Source: Chloroflexota bacterium
Lineage (GTDB): Bacteria > Chloroflexota > Ktedonobacteria > Ktedonobacterales > Ktedonobacteraceae
NCBI GenBank assembly: GCA_005881495.1
Contig: VBHI01000004.1
Location: 1 to 8,085 of the forward strand
Direction: 5' to 3'
Length of the DNA stretch: 8,085 bases
Part shown: in pieces, positions 5,642-8,085 of the stretch
How the letters are laid out: each line of letters opens with the position of its first letter
Position numbering within the stretch: position 1 is the first letter of the stretch
The notes under the pieces: model-generated
What the model saw: the letters and a program-made list of their open reading frames with translations, nothing else
What the model was told of the DNA's origin: nothing
Database searches by the model: none
Translations under genes and position numbers: made by a program

Positions 5642-6205
5642 ATGATCAGGAGCAGGACCGTGAATACGATACACGAATTGGCAGCACAAGGCAAGTCCAT
5701 TCAAGATATTGCGATCAGCCTGGGGATCGCCAGAAATACCGTCCGCAAGTATCTGCGCCATCCGGAGCTTTGCGCGATGCCACGCCCTCGGCCCACTCGT
5801 CGCTCCAAGCTCGATCCGTTCAAGGAGCAGATCAAGCAGTGGATGCAGGAAGACCATTGCTACAACTGTGAGGCGATGTTGCCGCGCTTGTTAGCGATGG
5901 GCTACACGGGAAGCTTGAGTGTGCTCAAAGCCTTTGTCCACCCCTTGCGGCCCCCGCAAGCGGGACACGCCCCGGTGCAACGCTTTGAAACCGAGCCGGG
6001 AGAGCAGGTCGCCGATATCACCTTTCATGATCTCAGACATGATTTCGGTCATCGGTTGCGTGCCGCTGGCTTTTCCCTGGAGGAGGTGGCGGTCTCTCTG
6101 GGTCATGTGACCAAGAAAGGAACCCCTGCGGTAGCAACCACCGCTCGCTATACGCAACCCAGCCGCGCCCAAATGAAGCACAAACTCAAGGATGTCACGC
6201 TCTGA
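5642..6205 (+). CDS. In-frame chimera: IstA N-terminus fused to tyrosine-recombinase C-terminus
   Basis: The product has 187 residues. Residues 1-122 match the start of IS21-family IstA: a helix-turn-helix at about 17-37 (KSIQDIAISLGIARNTVRKY), a basic linker, and PVQRFETEPGEQ, which in IstA directly precedes the AQVDWG that opens the DDE catalytic core. From residue 123 the sequence is instead the end of a tyrosine recombinase: ITFHDLRHDFGHRLRAAG with HxxR (H129, R132), SLGH (H155) and the nucleophile in TTARYTQPS (Y170). The junction is near 6008-6016. The DDE domain and the recombinase's first Arg, Lys and core-binding domain are all absent, so neither chemistry can work as known; DNA binding remains possible. 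The start at 5642 has a strong AGGAGG 5 bases upstream, better than an in-frame TTG at 5576. It is probably a deletion product of an IS21 copy inserted in an integrase gene. Confidence 0.85.
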   Translation: MIRSRTVNTIHELAAQGKSIQDIAISLGIARNTVRKYLRHPELCAMPRPRPTRRSKLDPFKEQIKQWMQEDHCYNCEAMLPRLLAMGYTGSLSVLKAFVHPLRPPQAGHAPVQRFETEPGEQVADITFHDLRHDFGHRLRAAGFSLEEVAVSLGHVTKKGTPAVATTARYTQPSRAQMKHKLKDVTL

Positions 6206-6289
6206 ATGAAGGGAAGGAGAACACCCATTGCTTTGACTCGACGTAGACGCTTGGACCGCGAGTCCGCCCTCAAGAGGAGAGGTCTATGA
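6206..6289 (+). other. Possible 27-residue Arg-rich leader ORF
   Basis: An ATG immediately after the chimera's stop opens a 27-codon frame (MKGRRTPIALTRRRRLDRES and seven more residues). Its TGA overlaps the ATG of the following regulator (ATGA, 6286-6289). Eight of the 27 residues are Arg. Only a weak AAGGA precedes it. It could be a coupling leader peptide or chance. A GGAC-CGCGA-GTCC hairpin lies within it at 6253-6265. Confidence 0.2.
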
Positions 6290-8085
6290 TGCCGAAAGCC
6301 CAGCCACATCAAGCTTCCTCAGACTCGAATCAGAACGCACTCTTACTTTCTAAGCTGCGACCGCCACGACCTGCCTCAGCGCTCATTGAACGACCAGCGT
6401 TGCTGTCGTTGCTGGATCGGGCGTTAGCATGTCCATTGACGCTCCTCTCTGCCCCTGCGGGCTTTGGCAAGACAACGGTGCTTCAGCAATGGCTGGGCGA
6501 GCGGCAGCGCCAGGCCGATTTTCCGCCGGTGGCCTGGGTTTCTCTCGACGGGGGGGATAATGATCCGCTGCGTTTCTGGAGCTATCTTGTCGAGGCCTCC
6601 CAGGCGTTTCAGCCACACCCTACGCCTCTCTCTCCTCTTCAGATAGCGCGTGAGGCCCCTCCATTTGGGCCTCCAGCGCTCCAGCAATGTGTCGGCGCCT
6701 TCATCAATGAGATCATACGGTTAGATTGTCAGGGGTTGTTGATTCTTGAAGAGTATCATGTTATTCACGAGCAGCAGATTCATCAAACCCTGACGTTTTT
6801 CATCGATCAGCTTCCAGCTGCGCTGCATCTGGTATTGATCACACGCACCGATCCCCCTTTCTCTCTGGCCCGGCTTCGAGCCAACAATCAACTGCTGGAG
6901 ATCCATGCCTCCCAATTGGCTTTTTCGAGAGCGGAAACACTCCGTTTTTTACAGCAGACACTCCCTTTCGACCTTCCTGAAACAGTAGCTGCCCAGATTG
7001 AGGAGCAGATGGAGGGATGGATTGCGGGATTGCGACTCTTCACTCTTGGTTTCCAGGGACGCGCCACGCCTTCCGATATCCAGCAGCTGCTCTCTTCCTT
7101 TACAGGTCACCATCGCTATCTCCTCGATTATTTTCTGACCGAGGTTCTGAGTGCACAGGCGGCCCACGTACAAGCATTTCTGCTCCAGACAAGTCACCTC
7201 CAGCGTCTCTGTGCGCCCCTGTGCGATAGCGTTACCGGAGGCGAGGCGAGTGAGCAGATCCTGACAGAGATTGAGCGTGCCGGTCTCTTTCTCCAGGCTA
7301 TCACAGATTCAGACGGCTGGTATCGCTATCACGCCTTGTTTGCCGAAGCGATGCAAAATGAGGCTCGCCAACGTCTTGGGGAGGCTCTCGTCGCTCTCTG
7401 TCTTCAGCGGGCACAGAGCTGGTATGAGCACAACGGAATGTTGGATGAAGCGATCGAGACAGCGCTCCAACGTCGCACCACGGCTTCTGTCCTGGCGCTG
7501 CTGGAACGATTACTGGAGCGTCCAAATGCGTTTCGCGAACGGATCTATGCCATTCAACGCTGGCTGCAATCAATACCCGACGAGCTTCTTGCTACCTCGC
7601 CGCTTCTCTGTTTCGCGTATGCATCCGCTCTGACGTTCACTTCAAGCTCAGATCAGCTCGAGGCTTCCACTTTTACCCGCGTCATGACCCTCTTGCAGTA
7701 TGCCGAAGAGCAGTGGCTGGCCCGACAACAGACGCCCCGCCTCGCCGAGGTCTATGCCTTGCGCGCGCTGATCTCCGTTCGTCAGGGAAAGATCCCAGAG
7801 GCGGCACGTGCTGCGCGCCAGGCTCTGGCTCTCCTCTCTCCAGAACAATTCACCTGGCACGTGGTCTGCCAGACCACACTGGCCATCGAAGCGCGCTGGC
7901 TGGGACATTTTCAAGCCGCCTATCAGACGATGCTCCCTGGCCTTTCCACATTTAGAGACATACAAGAGCAGGAGGGGTCCATTGTTCTCAAGCTGTTTCT
8001 GGGCGAACTCTGTCTTGAACAGGGGATGCTCTATCAAGCTGAGGAACTCTTTCAAACGGCCTTGCAGGAAGCGAAGGAAGGCTCG
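6286..8085 (+). CDS. LuxR-family MalT-like STAND ATPase regulator, 3' end outside the window
   Basis: This is a 600-codon open frame without stop that runs off the right edge; family members are usually about 900 residues. The order is that of MalT-like signal-transduction ATPases. A short N-terminal lead (LLLSKLRPPRP) is followed by Walker A APAGFGKTT (56-64, Lys62). The Walker B strand LLILEEYHVI (151-160) has Glu-Glu where Asp-Asp is usual. The sensor segment LVLITRTDPPFSLARLRA (182-199) follows, then the winged-helix part with EGWIAGLRL. From about residue 370 come helical TPR-like repeats (AQSWYEHNGMLDEAIETAL, ALRALISVRQGKIPEAARAA, ELCLEQGMLYQAEELFQTAL). The LuxR helix-turn-helix that would bind DNA is expected beyond the window. 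The start at 6286 follows GAGGAGAGG. The ligand and targets are unknown; context suggests regulation of neighbouring genes, but this is a guess. Confidence 0.93.
   Translation, partial: MMPKAQPHQASSDSNQNALLLSKLRPPRPASALIERPALLSLLDRALACPLTLLSAPAGFGKTTVLQQWLGERQRQADFPPVAWVSLDGGDNDPLRFWSYLVEASQAFQPHPTPLSPLQIAREAPPFGPPALQQCVGAFINEIIRLDCQGLLILEEYHVIHEQQIHQTLTFFIDQLPAALHLVLITRTDPPFSLARLRANNQLLEIHASQLAFSRAETLRFLQQTLPFDLPETVAAQIEEQMEGWIAGLRLFTLGFQGRATPSDIQQLLSSFTGHHRYLLDYFLTEVLSAQAAHVQAFLLQTSHLQRLCAPLCDSVTGGEASEQILTEIERAGLFLQAITDSDGWYRYHALFAEAMQNEARQRLGEALVALCLQRAQSWYEHNGMLDEAIETALQRRTTASVLALLERLLERPNAFRERIYAIQRWLQSIPDELLATSPLLCFAYASALTFTSSSDQLEASTFTRVMTLLQYAEEQWLARQQTPRLAEVYALRALISVRQGKIPEAARAARQALALLSPEQFTWHVVCQTTLAIEARWLGHFQAAYQTMLPGLSTFRDIQEQEGSIVLKLFLGELCLEQGMLYQAEELFQTALQEAKEGS

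Noticed and set aside
1145..6205. A recombinase-in-trio (RIT) element linking the tnpA/tnpB pair with the recombinase end in the chimera
   Set aside because: The third recombinase fragment is on the other strand, more than 3 kb away, in a different sequence subfamily and fused to IstA; the pair fits the Tn554 order better.
1..8085. CRISPR array, tRNA or rRNA gene, riboswitch
   Set aside because: No regularly spaced identical repeats with unique spacers, no cloverleaf or rRNA-like stretches, and no recognisable riboswitch core were seen on reading either strand.

Overview
The window looks like a piece of a transposon-rich, F420-using bacterial chromosome. The best guess is Chloroflexota, class Ktedonobacteria, with a high-GC actinobacterium as the alternative. 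This rests on recollection of family-typical protein wording, a moderate GC content, a deazaflavin (F420)-dependent nitroreductase-family enzyme, a large MalT-like LuxR-family regulator, and dense remnants of Tn554-like recombinases and IS21. No database search was possible.

Layout, left to right. (1) 1-2192, minus strand: two overlapping genes of a Tn554-like tyrosine-recombinase transposon, tnpA-like then tnpB-like, joined by an ATGA overlap. Both are decayed by stops, frameshifts and an internal deletion, and both have lost the catalytic tyrosine (Tyr to Ser in the first, Tyr to Asp in the second). A GAAC-N4-GTTC palindrome, which matches the Gram-positive LexA (SOS) box, sits at the predicted transcription start of this operon. 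(2) 2272-2412, plus strand: the C-terminal scrap of what looks like a transposition-helper AAA ATPase. (3) 2508-4605, plus strand: a small redox cluster with an NmrA-like NAD(P)-binding protein, a second NAD(P)H-binding SDR-like protein overlapping it by 4 bp and broken by one extra G in a G7 run, and a four-helix DUF1772 membrane protein. (4) 4686-5541: arrays of short repeats resembling IS21 termini, then a 798-bp module bounded by 87-bp inverted repeats (86/87 identical) that encloses one intact gene for a DDN-type F420-dependent oxidoreductase. (5) 5539-6205: an IS21-like left end followed by an in-frame chimera, in which about 122 residues of IstA with its helix-turn-helix are fused to the last ~65 residues of an unrelated tyrosine recombinase. 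(6) 6286-8085: the first 600 residues of a STAND-ATPase LuxR/MalT-like regulator that runs off the right edge.

Functionally, the intact genes point to reductive or detoxifying metabolism with NAD(P)H and F420H2, next to a large signal-integrating regulator. Everything around them is mobile-element debris. The most unusual items are the inverted-repeat-bounded F420 enzyme module, the IstA-integrase chimera, and the SOS-like operator in front of a dead recombinase pair.
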